Source: CAIVAT01 sp964525995 (GTDB lineage: Bacteria > Bacteroidota > Bacteroidia > Bacteroidales > FEN-979). Taken from it: 64,000 nucleotides of DNA. Location: contig CAZGIM010000014.1 in NCBI GenBank assembly GCA_964525995.1, positions 46,442 to 110,441 on the forward strand, read 5' to 3'. Both the position numbers and the translations under genes were made by a program. The notes below the pieces were generated by a model. It ran no database searches, was not told the origin of the DNA, and saw only the letters and a list, made by a program, of their open reading frames with translations. This document shows positions 16,280 to 25,573 of the stretch, one piece after another; positions within the stretch are counted from its first letter, which is position 1, and every line of letters starts with the position of its first letter.

Positions 16280-17490
16280 CAGAAGCCCTCCAGATTGACA
16301 ATCCCTAAGTAACCGTTTTTCATGCGTGAAGAGGGTAACAAATGCACCACCTTTTCAGCCTCAAATTCCTTGATAATCCGTTGCAGTTCCTCTTCAAAAT
16401 CAAGGATATTGTTGCTCCATAACCCGTTTTGCAGTATCAATCCGTGAAAATGTGCCGTGGTGGCCTGAGGGAACAGGGTTTTCACATGTTCATCAGACCG
16501 CTTCTGGTTTTTGAGAACGATCCCGCACCCGACTACAGTTTTATTATGATCCTCCGGTTCAACAGAGAATTTCATCCACTCCGGAAAATGACTCATGTCA
16601 AAGATAGAGCCGGCGGCCGGTTTATTCGTTGAAAGGGGAGTTTTCCTAAGGTGCATCCAGTCAATTCCGCCGCTTTTCCCCAAAACTACCAATCCGAAAA
16701 CATCGGTTTCGGCTAACTTACCGGCAGCCTGAAAAAGGTTGTCGAGGCTGACAGGTGCGGTACTGGTATCAAAACGCAGTACCCGGGAAAACTCACCGGT
16801 AAAACCAAAACCGTAGAGAAAATTAAGGGTATCACCCGATTCCGGTTTAAAATAGGCATAATCAATCACCGGTTTGGGTACTGCGGGATACGAAAAAAAA
16901 TGGTGTCCGACGACGATTGATTCCCCAAAGAGGGAACCAAACTCCCGAAAATCTTCTCCCAGGGCGCCCACTCCTGCTCCGTAGGCGATCTCGGCTGATT
17001 TCACCCTGATCACATCCTCCCCGGAGAACAAAGAACCGAAAAGTTTGGCGCCATTCCCATAGGAGAAGAGATATCCTGATTTTGCGCAACCTTTTCTCCA
17101 CTGAAAGTGTATTTCATTAAGCACAATATCCATGATCTCCGGAGTCCCGCTCTCCTTTTTTTCGACGGATATCAGCGACTTGAGTTCGGGGAGAACAGGT
17201 ATGACCTGGATCATCCCGCTTACCCTGAAAACCTCCAGGATCGGGTCGGGAACAGCGATTAGCGTCAGAGTTCCACCGATGGTGGTCAGCGATTTATGGG
17301 TTTGTAGTATGACCCTCAATCCTGCGCTGCTCATATAGGTGACCGCTGTAAAATCAAGGATCAGCCGCCTGTTTCCATCGACAGCCTCTTGGTCACAATG
17401 ACGCTTCAGGTCAGGAGCGGTCAATCCGTCGATACGTCCGTGAATTTCAAGGACCTCGTAAATATGGTACCTGAGTTTTTTAATTTCCAT
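16279..17490 (-). CDS. STAS-domain protein with a large uncharacterised C-terminal region
   Basis: A 403-residue protein. Residues 1-105 form a STAS (anti-sigma-factor antagonist) domain like RsbV/SpoIIAA. The phospho-acceptor site is TYMSSAGLRVIL, with the Ser before AGLR being the residue phosphorylated in family members. The remaining 300 residues belong to no family I can name. They include YLFSYGNGAKLFGSLF, AYGAGVGALGEDFREFGSLFGESIVV and LLPSSRMKNGYLGIVNLEGF at the end, and look like a mixed alpha/beta sensory or FIST-like domain. The gene lies 20 bp after the PP2C phosphatase gene, the partner expected to dephosphorylate the STAS serine. No RsbW-type kinase gene is nearby. Its fixed place before the transporter suggests it links transport to a partner-switching signal. 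Confidence 0.8.
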   Translation of the reverse strand: MEIKKLRYHIYEVLEIHGRIDGLTAPDLKRHCDQEAVDGNRRLILDFTAVTYMSSAGLRVILQTHKSLTTIGGTLTLIAVPDPILEVFRVSGMIQVIPVLPELKSLISVEKKESGTPEIMDIVLNEIHFQWRKGCAKSGYLFSYGNGAKLFGSLFSGEDVIRVKSAEIAYGAGVGALGEDFREFGSLFGESIVVGHHFFSYPAVPKPVIDYAYFKPESGDTLNFLYGFGFTGEFSRVLRFDTSTAPVSLDNLFQAAGKLAETDVFGLVVLGKSGGIDWMHLRKTPLSTNKPAAGSIFDMSHFPEWMKFSVEPEDHNKTVVGCGIVLKNQKRSDEHVKTLFPQATTAHFHGLILQNGLWSNNILDFEEELQRIIKEFEAEKVVHLLPSSRMKNGYLGIVNLEGF

Positions 17491-17510
17491 GGAAACCGGG
17501 AAACGCCGGA

Positions 17511-18686
17511 TCAGCTCTGTCCGCGATATATAATGGAAAGAATGGTGATATCATCAGATTGGGGCACTCCGGCCGAAAAATCGTTGATTTCCGAGAATGA
17601 GTTCTTGACTGTTTCATCGATCGGTGAACCGAGATTTCGCAACAGAAATGCTTCCAGCCGGCTTTCGCCATAAGCTTCATCATTTATATTAAATGCCTCG
17701 GTCACTCCGTCGGTGTAAAGAAAAAGCCGGTCACCGGGAGCCAGGGTGATCGTCTTCGATTGGTATGTAAGTCCCTCCATACAACCCAGGATCATTCCAC
17801 CGGTCATGTCAAGCTTCCTGATTCCACCGGAGGAGAACAGATAGGGAGGATTATGACCTGCATTCACATAATCGATCTCGCCCGTGACGGTGTTCAATAT
17901 CCCGTAGAACACCGTTACGAACATGCAACTGACACTTTCATTGCATAAGAGGTTGTTGACATAGTTCATACAGTCATTTGCCGCTATTCCTTTCAGTCCG
18001 GTGGCACGGATCAGGGTTCTGCTCACAGCCATAAAAATAGCTGCGGGAACTCCTTTCCCCGATACATCGCCGATTACAAATCCAAGTCGGTCGGAATCGA
18101 TGGTAAAAAAATCGAAAAAATCGCCCCCAACCTCTTTTGCCGCCACCATCGAGGCATAAATATCGAATCGCGATTGGTTCGGGAAAGGCGGGAATGACTT
18201 TGGAAGGATAGCCTGCTGAATTTCACGGGCAGTATTTAAATCCTGCTGAATTGAAATCAACTGGTCGTGCTCTTCCATCGACCTGCGGATCAGTGTAATC
18301 TCTTCCAGCGTTTTGTTGATCGTGATCTCGAGATCTTCAAAATTCACCGGTTTGGTAACAAAATCGAAGGCCCCGCGGTTCATGGCCGTTCTGATATTGT
18401 CCATATCGCCATATGCCGATACGATCACTGTTTTCAGTCCGGGATTCTTCAATTCCTTCAGTTTGGTAAGCAGGGTAAGACCGTCCATTTCCGGCATGTT
18501 GATATCGGAAAGGATGATACCGATCTCGGGGAATTCGATAAGCTTGGCCAAGGCTTCCAAGCCATTATGAGCAAAAATGAAATCATATATTCCCTCGCGG
18601 ATCTGCCGGCGGAATTTCTGCCGGACCAGAGGTTCCAGGTCAATTTCATCATCAACGACCAGGATTTTCACATTAGGCTGAGACAT
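17511..18686 (-). CDS. Response regulator with PP2C (SpoIIE/RsbU) phosphatase output
   Basis: A 391-residue two-domain protein. Residues 1-125 form a receiver domain: acidic pair VVDDEID, phospho-acceptor Asp in IILSDINMPEMDG, Thr/Ser in KTVIVSAYGD and Lys in VTKPVN. A short coiled coil (residues 130-170) leads to a SpoIIE/PP2C-type phosphatase (residues 175-390) with metal-binding motifs EVGGDFFDF, GFVIGDVSGKGVPAAIFM, VNAGHNPPYL and PQSDDITILSI. Phosphorylation of the receiver by an unknown histidine kinase should switch the phosphatase on, and the target is most likely the STAS protein encoded 20 bp downstream. It heads the five-gene operon. A TATTTTTG promoter box lies 50 bp upstream on the minus strand. 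Confidence 0.93.
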   Translation of the reverse strand: MSQPNVKILVVDDEIDLEPLVRQKFRRQIREGIYDFIFAHNGLEALAKLIEFPEIGIILSDINMPEMDGLTLLTKLKELKNPGLKTVIVSAYGDMDNIRTAMNRGAFDFVTKPVNFEDLEITINKTLEEITLIRRSMEEHDQLISIQQDLNTAREIQQAILPKSFPPFPNQSRFDIYASMVAAKEVGGDFFDFFTIDSDRLGFVIGDVSGKGVPAAIFMAVSRTLIRATGLKGIAANDCMNYVNNLLCNESVSCMFVTVFYGILNTVTGEIDYVNAGHNPPYLFSSGGIRKLDMTGGMILGCMEGLTYQSKTITLAPGDRLFLYTDGVTEAFNINDEAYGESRLEAFLLRNLGSPIDETVKNSFSEINDFSAGVPQSDDITILSIIYRGQS

Positions 18687-18735
18687 ATAGTAAGTATTAG
18701 TTCAATTTATTATGGAATGAAGAAGTCAACAACAT

Positions 18736-18743
18736 CAAAAATA
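18736..18743 (-). promoter_or_regulatory. Bacteroidota -7 box for the phosphatase/STAS/ABC operon
   Basis: The minus-strand TATTTTTG is a perfect TAnnTTTG match, 49 nt before the ATG at 18686. The upstream -33 region is very AT-rich without a clear TTG. Confidence 0.45.
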
Positions 18744-18889
18744 TATATGTGAACTATATATATTTAAATATATGAAAGCAAGAGATATCAGGAAATGTTA
18801 TAATCATAAATCTGCATCCTGCCTTTATTTTCCGGATAAAGGTAAAATTTTTTCAGGTTCAAAGATAGTTGAAAAGAAATGATTATTTT

Positions 18890-18922
18890 TTGTCTGAAAT
18901 TAAAAATTTCCTCTTAATTTTC
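18890..18922 (+). promoter_or_regulatory. Possible promoter for the STAND/TonB-receptor operon
   Basis: TTG (18890-18892) precedes TAATTTTC (18915-18922) by 22 nt. The box differs from TAnnTTTG at the last base and the spacing is a little long, but the ATG at 18951 lies 28 nt further on, a normal leader. It faces away from the phosphatase promoter across a 264-bp AT-rich gap that may hold shared control sites. Confidence 0.35.
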
Positions 18923-18950
18923 CAATATCGTTTTACCAACCATTCAATCC

Positions 18951-21900
18951 ATGGCACCTTCTCTTTTTCATGCCAATCCATTCCCCGGAATCAGGAGCTT
19001 TGAAATGAATGAAAGCCACCTCTTTTTTGGCAGGGAATTGCAGATTCGCGAACTGGTGGACAAACTTTCCGAAACCAGATTTCTTGCCATCGTAGGTTCT
19101 TCAGGGTGCGGGAAATCTTCGCTGATCAAGGCCGGACTGATTCCCCAGCTTCAGATGTTAAAAAACGGTGCGGCCCCGGTTGATTGGAAACTAATCCTGT
19201 TCCGGCCGGCTGATGACCCGATCGGTAACCTGGCCCATGCCATTACCAGTGATTTCTCCACTTCCGAACACATTGCCGATGCTCTTCGTTCCGGCAACGA
19301 AAACCTGGTCAGCGTCTTAAAGAATAAAGCTTCCGGCAACCAATATTTTTTAATTGTCATCGACCAGTTTGAAGAGTTATTCCGCTTCAAGAAAAGTAAA
19401 TCTTCTTTCAGAACTATCCTGGATGCAACCACCTTCATCGACCTGATCCTTCAGGCAGTTCATCAAACGGAAATCCAGGTATATGTAGCTCTGTCCATGC
19501 GTACTGACTTCCTTGACGACTGTACGGAATTCAGGGGGCTCAGCGAGATGATCAACCAGGGTTATTACCTGGTCCCCAGGATGAATAATGAAGAACGAAA
19601 GCTTGCCATTACCGGCCCGGTTTCCATTAGTGGCGGAAAGATCTCCGATGAACTTGTGACCCGGCTGCTCGAAGATGTCGGTGATGATCCCGACCAACTC
19701 CCGATCCTCCAACATGCACTGATGCGATCGTGGAATTACTGGTCCCTGAACCGGATCGGTGACCAGCCGATCGACATCGACCATTATCAGGCCATCGGGA
19801 CCATGAAAGAGGCGCTTTCCATACATCTTGAAGAGATTTACAGTGAGCTCAAAGATCCCAAGAACCAGTTTCATGCAGAGAAGCTTTTTAAAGCGCTAAC
19901 TGATATTTCGAGAGAAAGCCGTGGGACGAGGCGACCAACGCAATTACAGGAAATTTGTACCCTTGCAGGCGCCAGGGAGGAAGAGATGATCATGGTGATC
20001 GAAAAGTTTCGCAGTCCGGGCTGTGCATTCCTGATGCCATCGGTAAGAGTTCAGCTCACTTCCGAAACCACCATTGATATATCCCATGAAAGTATTATGC
20101 GGGTATGGACCCGGCTTAATAAATGGGTTGAAGAGGAGAGCCAGTCGGCACAACTGTATCTGCGGCTTTCGAAATCTGCCGAACTATACCAGGAGGGGAA
20201 AACCGGGTTATGGGTCAATCCGGAGCTGCAACTGGCCTTGCAATGGAAAGAACATTCCCGGCCGAATGCGACATGGGCTTCGCGTTATGACCCTGCCTTC
20301 GACCGTGCCATGACGTTCCTGGATTATAGTAAAAAGCAATACGAACTCCAGCTATCCCGTAAGGAAAAACAGCAAAAGCGGAACCTGAAGCGGGCCCGGA
20401 CCACAGCTATCATTCTGGGAATCGCTTCGGTGATTTCCATCCTTTTCCTTATTATTTCCTTAAACCTTCGCTTTAAAGCCGAAGCAAGCCGGAAGGAAGC
20501 ACTCGAAAAGGAAAAGCTTGCGATTTCAGAACGGAAAAAAAGCGAGGAACAGCGAAAAGAAGCAATCCTGCAGAAAAAGATATCTGAACAACAGCAACAG
20601 ATCGCCGAGCAACAGGAAATGATCACCGAACAACAGCGGTTATATGCAGTCGGGCAGCAAATCATTGCCCAGGAACAGACTATCGTTGCAGTTGAACAAA
20701 AAAAGCAGGCCGACATCTCGAGGCAGGAAGCCATTGTTGCACGCGACGAGGCACAATCACAGCGAAAAGAGGCGGTCAACCAGAAGCAGATTGCCGACCA
20801 GGAACGAATCAAAGCCGAAGAGTCGGAAAGGAAAGCACAGCAACTTCGGCTGCTTGCCATATCCCGTTCATTGGCCATACAGGCCCAGCAACAATTCTCA
20901 ACCGAAAAAGACGAATTCCCTGCTTTACTTGCAGTCACTGCCTACCAACTGTATACAGCAAACGGAGGCACCGGCACCGATCCCACCATTTACAGCTCAC
21001 TTTCAGCAATTTCAAGCGACCCATATATCCTGCGGGGACATGAAGATGCCGTAAGGGCCATTGTAATCTCCAGGGACGGCAAAACCTTATATTCAGGAGG
21101 TGATGACAATAAAATGCTTTCCTGGAATCTTGGCAATCCGTCGTCACCACCTGTACCATTGCATGTTCCGGGAAAAATCAAATACCTGTTCAGGGCGGTC
21201 ACGGTGTCTGCGGATGACAAATCGGTGATTGCGGGGACCTCAACCGGAAAAATACTTATCTGGCAACGGAATGCGCCCTCACAACCTCCAAAAGTGATCG
21301 ATGCCCACTCCTCAATAATTCACGGCATTGTATCGCATCCATCACAAAACCGTTTTTATTCCTGCGGTTCAGATGGGAAGCTTCTGATGTGGGAATTAAA
21401 TAATGGTATCTGTAAAAAAACAGTTCTTGACTCGGCCCAGGGGGTGATTACAAGTCTGGACATCAGTCCCGACGGGCAAATGCTTGCTTTTTCAAACGAA
21501 ACCGGTATCGTGAAATGTCTTGGATTAGGCAAGCCAGGCACCGGGCCTGTCAGACTGCCTGCGTCGAAAAGCCCTGTCATCAGCATTGTCTTTAGTAACA
21601 ATGGCAAATCGATTGCCATGGGATGTCAGGATGGAAGCATACTCGTTACTTCAACATCAGACCTGACCGGCAATCCCATTCATATCATCGGCCGCCACCT
21701 TTCGGGTGTGACCGGAATTTCGTTCAGTGAGACAGACCGCGAAATTGCTTCTTCCAGTTTTGACAATTCAATCAAGATTGCGGCATTTCCTGTCTCGGAA
21801 GGAAAACCCATTTCAATCGACAGTCACGAGCTGTGGGTTTATGATATTTTATACACTCCCGATAACAAACATCTCATTTCATGCAGCGCTGATAAAACCA

Positions 21901-22040
21901 TCAGGATCTTTTCGACACAAAATCAGGATATGGCCCAGAAACTGAAAAACAATCTGAAAAGGAACCTGACCGTCGCCGAATGGAAAAAAATGGTCGGTGA
22001 AGATATTCCCTATCAAAAAACCAGGACAGATCTGCCTTAA
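18951..22040 (+). CDS. Membrane-anchored STAND NTPase with coiled coil and WD40 repeats
   Basis: A 1029-residue signalling protein. Residues 1-350 are an nSTAND (AAA-like) NTPase: NPFPGIRSFEMNESHLFFGR is the usual entry motif, Walker A is GSSGCGKSS with K55, and Walker B-like FLIVIDQFEELFRF follows. A winged-helix region and LYLRLSKSAELYQEGKTGLW lead to one membrane span near residues 484-506 (AIILGIASVISILFLIISL). A long Gln/Glu/Lys-rich coiled coil covers about 508-650. The C-terminal 340 residues are WD40 repeats (ILRGHEDAVRAIVISRDGKTLYSGG and about six more). The NTPase side should be cytoplasmic; with a single span, the propeller would then be periplasmic unless the span is a hairpin. 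It is the first gene of a seven-gene set and probably its sensor or scaffold. Ligand and output are unknown. Confidence 0.9.
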   Translation: MAPSLFHANPFPGIRSFEMNESHLFFGRELQIRELVDKLSETRFLAIVGSSGCGKSSLIKAGLIPQLQMLKNGAAPVDWKLILFRPADDPIGNLAHAITSDFSTSEHIADALRSGNENLVSVLKNKASGNQYFLIVIDQFEELFRFKKSKSSFRTILDATTFIDLILQAVHQTEIQVYVALSMRTDFLDDCTEFRGLSEMINQGYYLVPRMNNEERKLAITGPVSISGGKISDELVTRLLEDVGDDPDQLPILQHALMRSWNYWSLNRIGDQPIDIDHYQAIGTMKEALSIHLEEIYSELKDPKNQFHAEKLFKALTDISRESRGTRRPTQLQEICTLAGAREEEMIMVIEKFRSPGCAFLMPSVRVQLTSETTIDISHESIMRVWTRLNKWVEEESQSAQLYLRLSKSAELYQEGKTGLWVNPELQLALQWKEHSRPNATWASRYDPAFDRAMTFLDYSKKQYELQLSRKEKQQKRNLKRARTTAIILGIASVISILFLIISLNLRFKAEASRKEALEKEKLAISERKKSEEQRKEAILQKKISEQQQQIAEQQEMITEQQRLYAVGQQIIAQEQTIVAVEQKKQADISRQEAIVARDEAQSQRKEAVNQKQIADQERIKAEESERKAQQLRLLAISRSLAIQAQQQFSTEKDEFPALLAVTAYQLYTANGGTGTDPTIYSSLSAISSDPYILRGHEDAVRAIVISRDGKTLYSGGDDNKMLSWNLGNPSSPPVPLHVPGKIKYLFRAVTVSADDKSVIAGTSTGKILIWQRNAPSQPPKVIDAHSSIIHGIVSHPSQNRFYSCGSDGKLLMWELNNGICKKTVLDSAQGVITSLDISPDGQMLAFSNETGIVKCLGLGKPGTGPVRLPASKSPVISIVFSNNGKSIAMGCQDGSILVTSTSDLTGNPIHIIGRHLSGVTGISFSETDREIASSSFDNSIKIAAFPVSEGKPISIDSHELWVYDILYTPDNKHLISCSADKTIRIFSTQNQDMAQKLKNNLKRNLTVAEWKKMVGEDIPYQKTRTDLP

Positions 22041-22067
22041 TAAAAGTACAATGTTAAATTACAATAT

Positions 22068-24668
22068 ATGATCTCCAGAAAAACCAACCGTGTGGCAACA
22101 CTTCTGATTGCCTTGCTCATTATGGGAGGGATCATGTTACCCCACAGGGTATCTGCTCAGAACTGCGATGACGTTACATTGAATGATGCCCGGAAAGCTT
22201 ATGAGCTTGGTAAGTTCGTGGAGGTTACTACCCGGCTTAAGCAGTGTATCAACAAAGGATTCAATGAAAAACAAAAAATCGAAGCACACCGGTTGATGGC
22301 AATGTCGTACCTGGCCATGGATTCGACGGAGCAGGCCAATTTCGAAGTCGGTTCTCTGCTCCTGATTAACCCTGTTTATGAAGCCAACCTTTTTGATCCG
22401 CCATCATTTATTAATATGGTCAGCCTGCTCAAAACATCCGGAAATATCCTGACCGTAACATCTGTTTCCAAGAAAGCTGAAAATATCTATGAAACGCCGG
22501 CAACCATTGCCGTGATCACCCGTGAGGACATTATTAAAAGGGGATACAACGATCTCGTGGAACTGCTGAAGGATGTTCCCGGTTTTGATCTTTCGATGTT
22601 TTACGGGCCTGAATATGCCAACATCTATCAGCGGGGATTCAGGCAGAACAATACCGAGAAAACCCTGCTTCTGATCGATGGTATCGAAGAAAACGACCTC
22701 TGGACAAACTGGGCATATATCGACCGGCAATACCCGCTTTCAAACATCGAGCGTGTTGAAATCATTTACGGTCCTGCATCAACCATGTACGGGCCGAATG
22801 CCTTTGCAGGGGTCATCAACGTTATCAGCCGGAACACTACCGATGCCATCCGTGCAGGGAAAAGTATCGGGATCAGCGGTTCACTGAAATACGGAACCTA
22901 TAACACACAGACACTTGATTTGAGTGTTTCCGGGAAAAAGAGGAATGTGTCTTTTACGGTTACCGGCCGGCTTTATCATTCGGATGAAGCGGATCTGACC
23001 AGCCAGTCATACTTTGATTACGATCCTGCGGTTTATGACGGGGTGGATTATTACAAGCTGCTTAATATCAATTCAGGCGCCAAGGAGTACCTGATCAAGA
23101 ACAACCTGCCTTTCACGCATCCCTATTACACCTTATCGTCCGACTCGAGCCAGCTCACCCTTACAAACCTCGGAGCAGAAACTGCCAGGAACCTTGACAA
23201 ATCAGGGTACGACCAGGTCGTGAACGACCATAAGATCGGCTTCAGTAATGAGACTAACAGCTGGCTTATCAATGCCAAAATCAATATCGGGAATTTCAGC
23301 GTCGGGTTTCAGAGCTGGAAATACAGCCGTGGTGGCCTGACACAGTATACCGACACCTATGTTGCAGGTTCCGATAATAAATCCAACTGGAGACCTCAAC
23401 TGTCATGTTTCTTCGTGAAGTATGAAAACCAGGTGAATGAAAAGCTATTCATTTCTAACCTGACCACATACCGCATCCATGCAGTTACCGAATCGACTGC
23501 ACTGGTATCGGTATCCAATTATGCCCGCGGAAATAAAAAGCTGGCTAATCTGGTCGATGACACACCCCCGCTGTGGACGACACTTTACTTATTTGAAATG
23601 TCGAAACAACTCCGGAACGAATTAAAGGTGATCTACCGTCCTGTTTCCCGGTTGGACATCATCTCCGGACTCGAGGTGCGTAACAGCACGTTGCAGGGTG
23701 CATATTATACAAGCCTGACCACAACGCCGCAGGATTCGGCCGTGATCACCCCTTCACCCAAAGGGGGAAATGAATTCAACATCTGGGATGTCGGGGTTTA
23801 CAGCCAGGGAACCTGGCAGGTGATCCGGAACATGAAGATCACATTTGGTCTGCGCTATGATTATAATGTTGTAAGAAACAACGATGGTTTCGGCAGCACA
23901 TTAAGCCCACGCCTGGCGGTGGTTTACTCGCCCGGAAAATTTACCCTGAAAGCGATCTACTCACGTGGTATTATGAATGTGTCGAACTGGACCAAGTACT
24001 CGGCCGTCGGTAACAGGATCCCAAATCCCACCCTGAAAACCGAAAACATCCAGAACATCGAGATCAGTGCCGGTTTCAGGCTGAACAAAGCATTTCACGC
24101 GGATGTAGCAATCTATCGCGATTATATCAATAACGTCGTAGGAACCGTCAGCGTGGAGGGCAGTCCGGGAAAAGTCAAAAATGACAATATCGGCCGGTTT
24201 ACCATCACCGGAATCCAGGGAAATGCCTATTATCAATATGAAACATTCAATGCCTATTTCAACTTCACCTATTGTGATCCCAAACAGACGTTTTCCGAAG
24301 CCGGTGAGGTAGATAACCGGGTTGGCGATATCTCCTCATTCCAGTTCAACGTTGGCGCCGATAAGCTCTTTTTCAACCAGCTCAATGTCGACCTCAGGTT
24401 GAATTTCGTGGGCAACAGGGTAACGGGCGAAGGAACTACTGTACCGGCAAATTTTGATACATTTCCAAGTACCGCCATTTTAAACGGGGTGATCACCTAT
24501 TCCAATAACAAGATTGTACCTGGACTTTCGCTCCAGCTTGTTTGCAACAACATATTAAATACCCGTTATTTTGATCCGGGAACCAAAGCCGCCGACGGAA
24601 TCGACAGCCCGACTGAGATACTCCAGCGAGGCAGGCATTTTCTCCTTAACCTGAGTTATAATTTTTAG
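22068..24668 (+). CDS. TonB-dependent receptor with TPR-like N-terminal domain
   Basis: An 866-residue outer-membrane receptor. A signal peptide (residues 1-31, LLIALLIMGGIMLPHRVSAQ) is followed by about 90 helical residues that look TPR-like (LNDARKAYELGKFVEVTTRL, EAHRLMAMSYLAMDS). The plug domain (about 130-265) shows TPATIAVITREDIIKRG, LLKDVPGFDL, LLLIDGIE and PASTMYGPNAFAGVINVIS, and a 22-strand-type barrel ends in aromatic LNLSYNF. The start is 27 bp after the STAND gene. There is no SusD-like partner. A TPR extension is rare compared with the carboxypeptidase-like or secretin/STN extensions of Bacteroidota receptors, and may dock to another periplasmic protein. Substrate unknown; it may be taken up or sensed together with the NTT-like carrier and histidine kinase of the same operon. 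Confidence 0.92.
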   Translation: MISRKTNRVATLLIALLIMGGIMLPHRVSAQNCDDVTLNDARKAYELGKFVEVTTRLKQCINKGFNEKQKIEAHRLMAMSYLAMDSTEQANFEVGSLLLINPVYEANLFDPPSFINMVSLLKTSGNILTVTSVSKKAENIYETPATIAVITREDIIKRGYNDLVELLKDVPGFDLSMFYGPEYANIYQRGFRQNNTEKTLLLIDGIEENDLWTNWAYIDRQYPLSNIERVEIIYGPASTMYGPNAFAGVINVISRNTTDAIRAGKSIGISGSLKYGTYNTQTLDLSVSGKKRNVSFTVTGRLYHSDEADLTSQSYFDYDPAVYDGVDYYKLLNINSGAKEYLIKNNLPFTHPYYTLSSDSSQLTLTNLGAETARNLDKSGYDQVVNDHKIGFSNETNSWLINAKINIGNFSVGFQSWKYSRGGLTQYTDTYVAGSDNKSNWRPQLSCFFVKYENQVNEKLFISNLTTYRIHAVTESTALVSVSNYARGNKKLANLVDDTPPLWTTLYLFEMSKQLRNELKVIYRPVSRLDIISGLEVRNSTLQGAYYTSLTTTPQDSAVITPSPKGGNEFNIWDVGVYSQGTWQVIRNMKITFGLRYDYNVVRNNDGFGSTLSPRLAVVYSPGKFTLKAIYSRGIMNVSNWTKYSAVGNRIPNPTLKTENIQNIEISAGFRLNKAFHADVAIYRDYINNVVGTVSVEGSPGKVKNDNIGRFTITGIQGNAYYQYETFNAYFNFTYCDPKQTFSEAGEVDNRVGDISSFQFNVGADKLFFNQLNVDLRLNFVGNRVTGEGTTVPANFDTFPSTAILNGVITYSNNKIVPGLSLQLVCNNILNTRYFDPGTKAADGIDSPTEILQRGRHFLLNLSYNF

Positions 24669-24683
24669 ATTTTTTAATCTGAC

Positions 24684-25562
24684 ATGCCTGAACACTATCG
24701 AATAATTAAAAATAAGGAATCGGAATGGGGCGCTCTCTATGTCCCGGTAAATCCGAAAAAAGAGAAGAAATCGGGTTTACGGGTTGTACTGTTTGTAAGT
24801 TATGATTCAGGAAACCTGACGTTGAAAGACCTGGGCCGTTTCGAGACTCTTTTTCCGGATAAGCTGAATATCGTTGGAGTTGCCACTGATGATCCCATGG
24901 ATCCGAAAGCCAAAATCTCGATAAAAAAACGCATCTGGAGCCTGTTTAATGCTGACAAACACCAGGCAATCATGCAGCGCGTGATTGATGAAAGTATGAA
25001 AATCGGGATTCCGTGTTATACCGGAGCAGTGAAAACCGATTATTTCAGGAACATCTATCGTGAATGGGATCCTGATGTTCTGATCATGAATTGTTTCGGA
25101 CAATGGCTTGACCCGTTTCTCTTTAAATCCCCCCGGATGGGTTCTTATAACTTTCACCCTTCCAATCTGCCGAAAAAGATCGGTGCAGGAACGCAACCTT
25201 TTCACGAGACGGTCAGGAACCACATGACAAGTTCACCGATGGTCATTCACGGTGTAACGGAAATCATCGACATGGGGCCGATCATCGGAGTATCGCCGGC
25301 AGTAAATATCTGCCTTCATGACGGCAGTTATCCTGAAAGCCTTGTGACCCTGCTCGATAAAATTACCAGTGTTGGAGGCTGGATGGGAGTTGAGTTGATC
25401 AAAGCCATTATCCGGAGGAAAGGGATGGAAATGGCCGGAATGATCGATCCGATCGACTTCGGGAAGATCATGCCTGAATCCGTAAAGAGGATCCTGGCAA
25501 AACCCGCGGTCAACGACCTTAATGAAAAATATGAAATTCCCCTGCATCCGCTGATCAGTTAA
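24684..25562 (+). CDS. Formyltransferase-fold enzyme (Fmt/ArnA N-domain-like)
   Basis: A 292-residue protein with a formyltransferase catalytic domain. The family triad is readable: Asn and His in YNFHPSNLPKKIGAGTQPF, and Asp in IIDMGPIIG, matching the N-H-D residues of PurN, Fmt and ArnA. The N-terminus is longer than usual (about 25 residues before RVVLFVSYDSG), and the C-terminal Fmt tRNA-binding domain is missing, so it is not initiator-tRNA formyltransferase. Members of this type formylate amino sugars or amines using 10-formyl-tetrahydrofolate, or have lost that chemistry. It lies between a TonB receptor and a nucleotide-carrier-like gene with gaps of 15 and 11 bp, so it is part of the operon. 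The substrate may be the compound imported there (inference). Confidence 0.75.
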   Translation: MPEHYRIIKNKESEWGALYVPVNPKKEKKSGLRVVLFVSYDSGNLTLKDLGRFETLFPDKLNIVGVATDDPMDPKAKISIKKRIWSLFNADKHQAIMQRVIDESMKIGIPCYTGAVKTDYFRNIYREWDPDVLIMNCFGQWLDPFLFKSPRMGSYNFHPSNLPKKIGAGTQPFHETVRNHMTSSPMVIHGVTEIIDMGPIIGVSPAVNICLHDGSYPESLVTLLDKITSVGGWMGVELIKAIIRRKGMEMAGMIDPIDFGKIMPESVKRILAKPAVNDLNEKYEIPLHPLIS

Positions 25563-25573
25563 TCATTGCCTGC

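Noticed and set aside
20324..20938. A 204-residue Ser/Cys-rich frame on the minus strand
   Set aside because: It is the reverse of the repetitive Gln/Glu/Lys codons of the STAND coiled coil and has no sensible start or neighbour.
18951..22040. STAND NTPase as an anti-phage (Avs-like) defence gene
   Set aside because: It has a membrane span and WD40 propeller, lacks an effector nuclease or TIR domain, and sits in an uptake/sensor operon, so a defence role is not supported.
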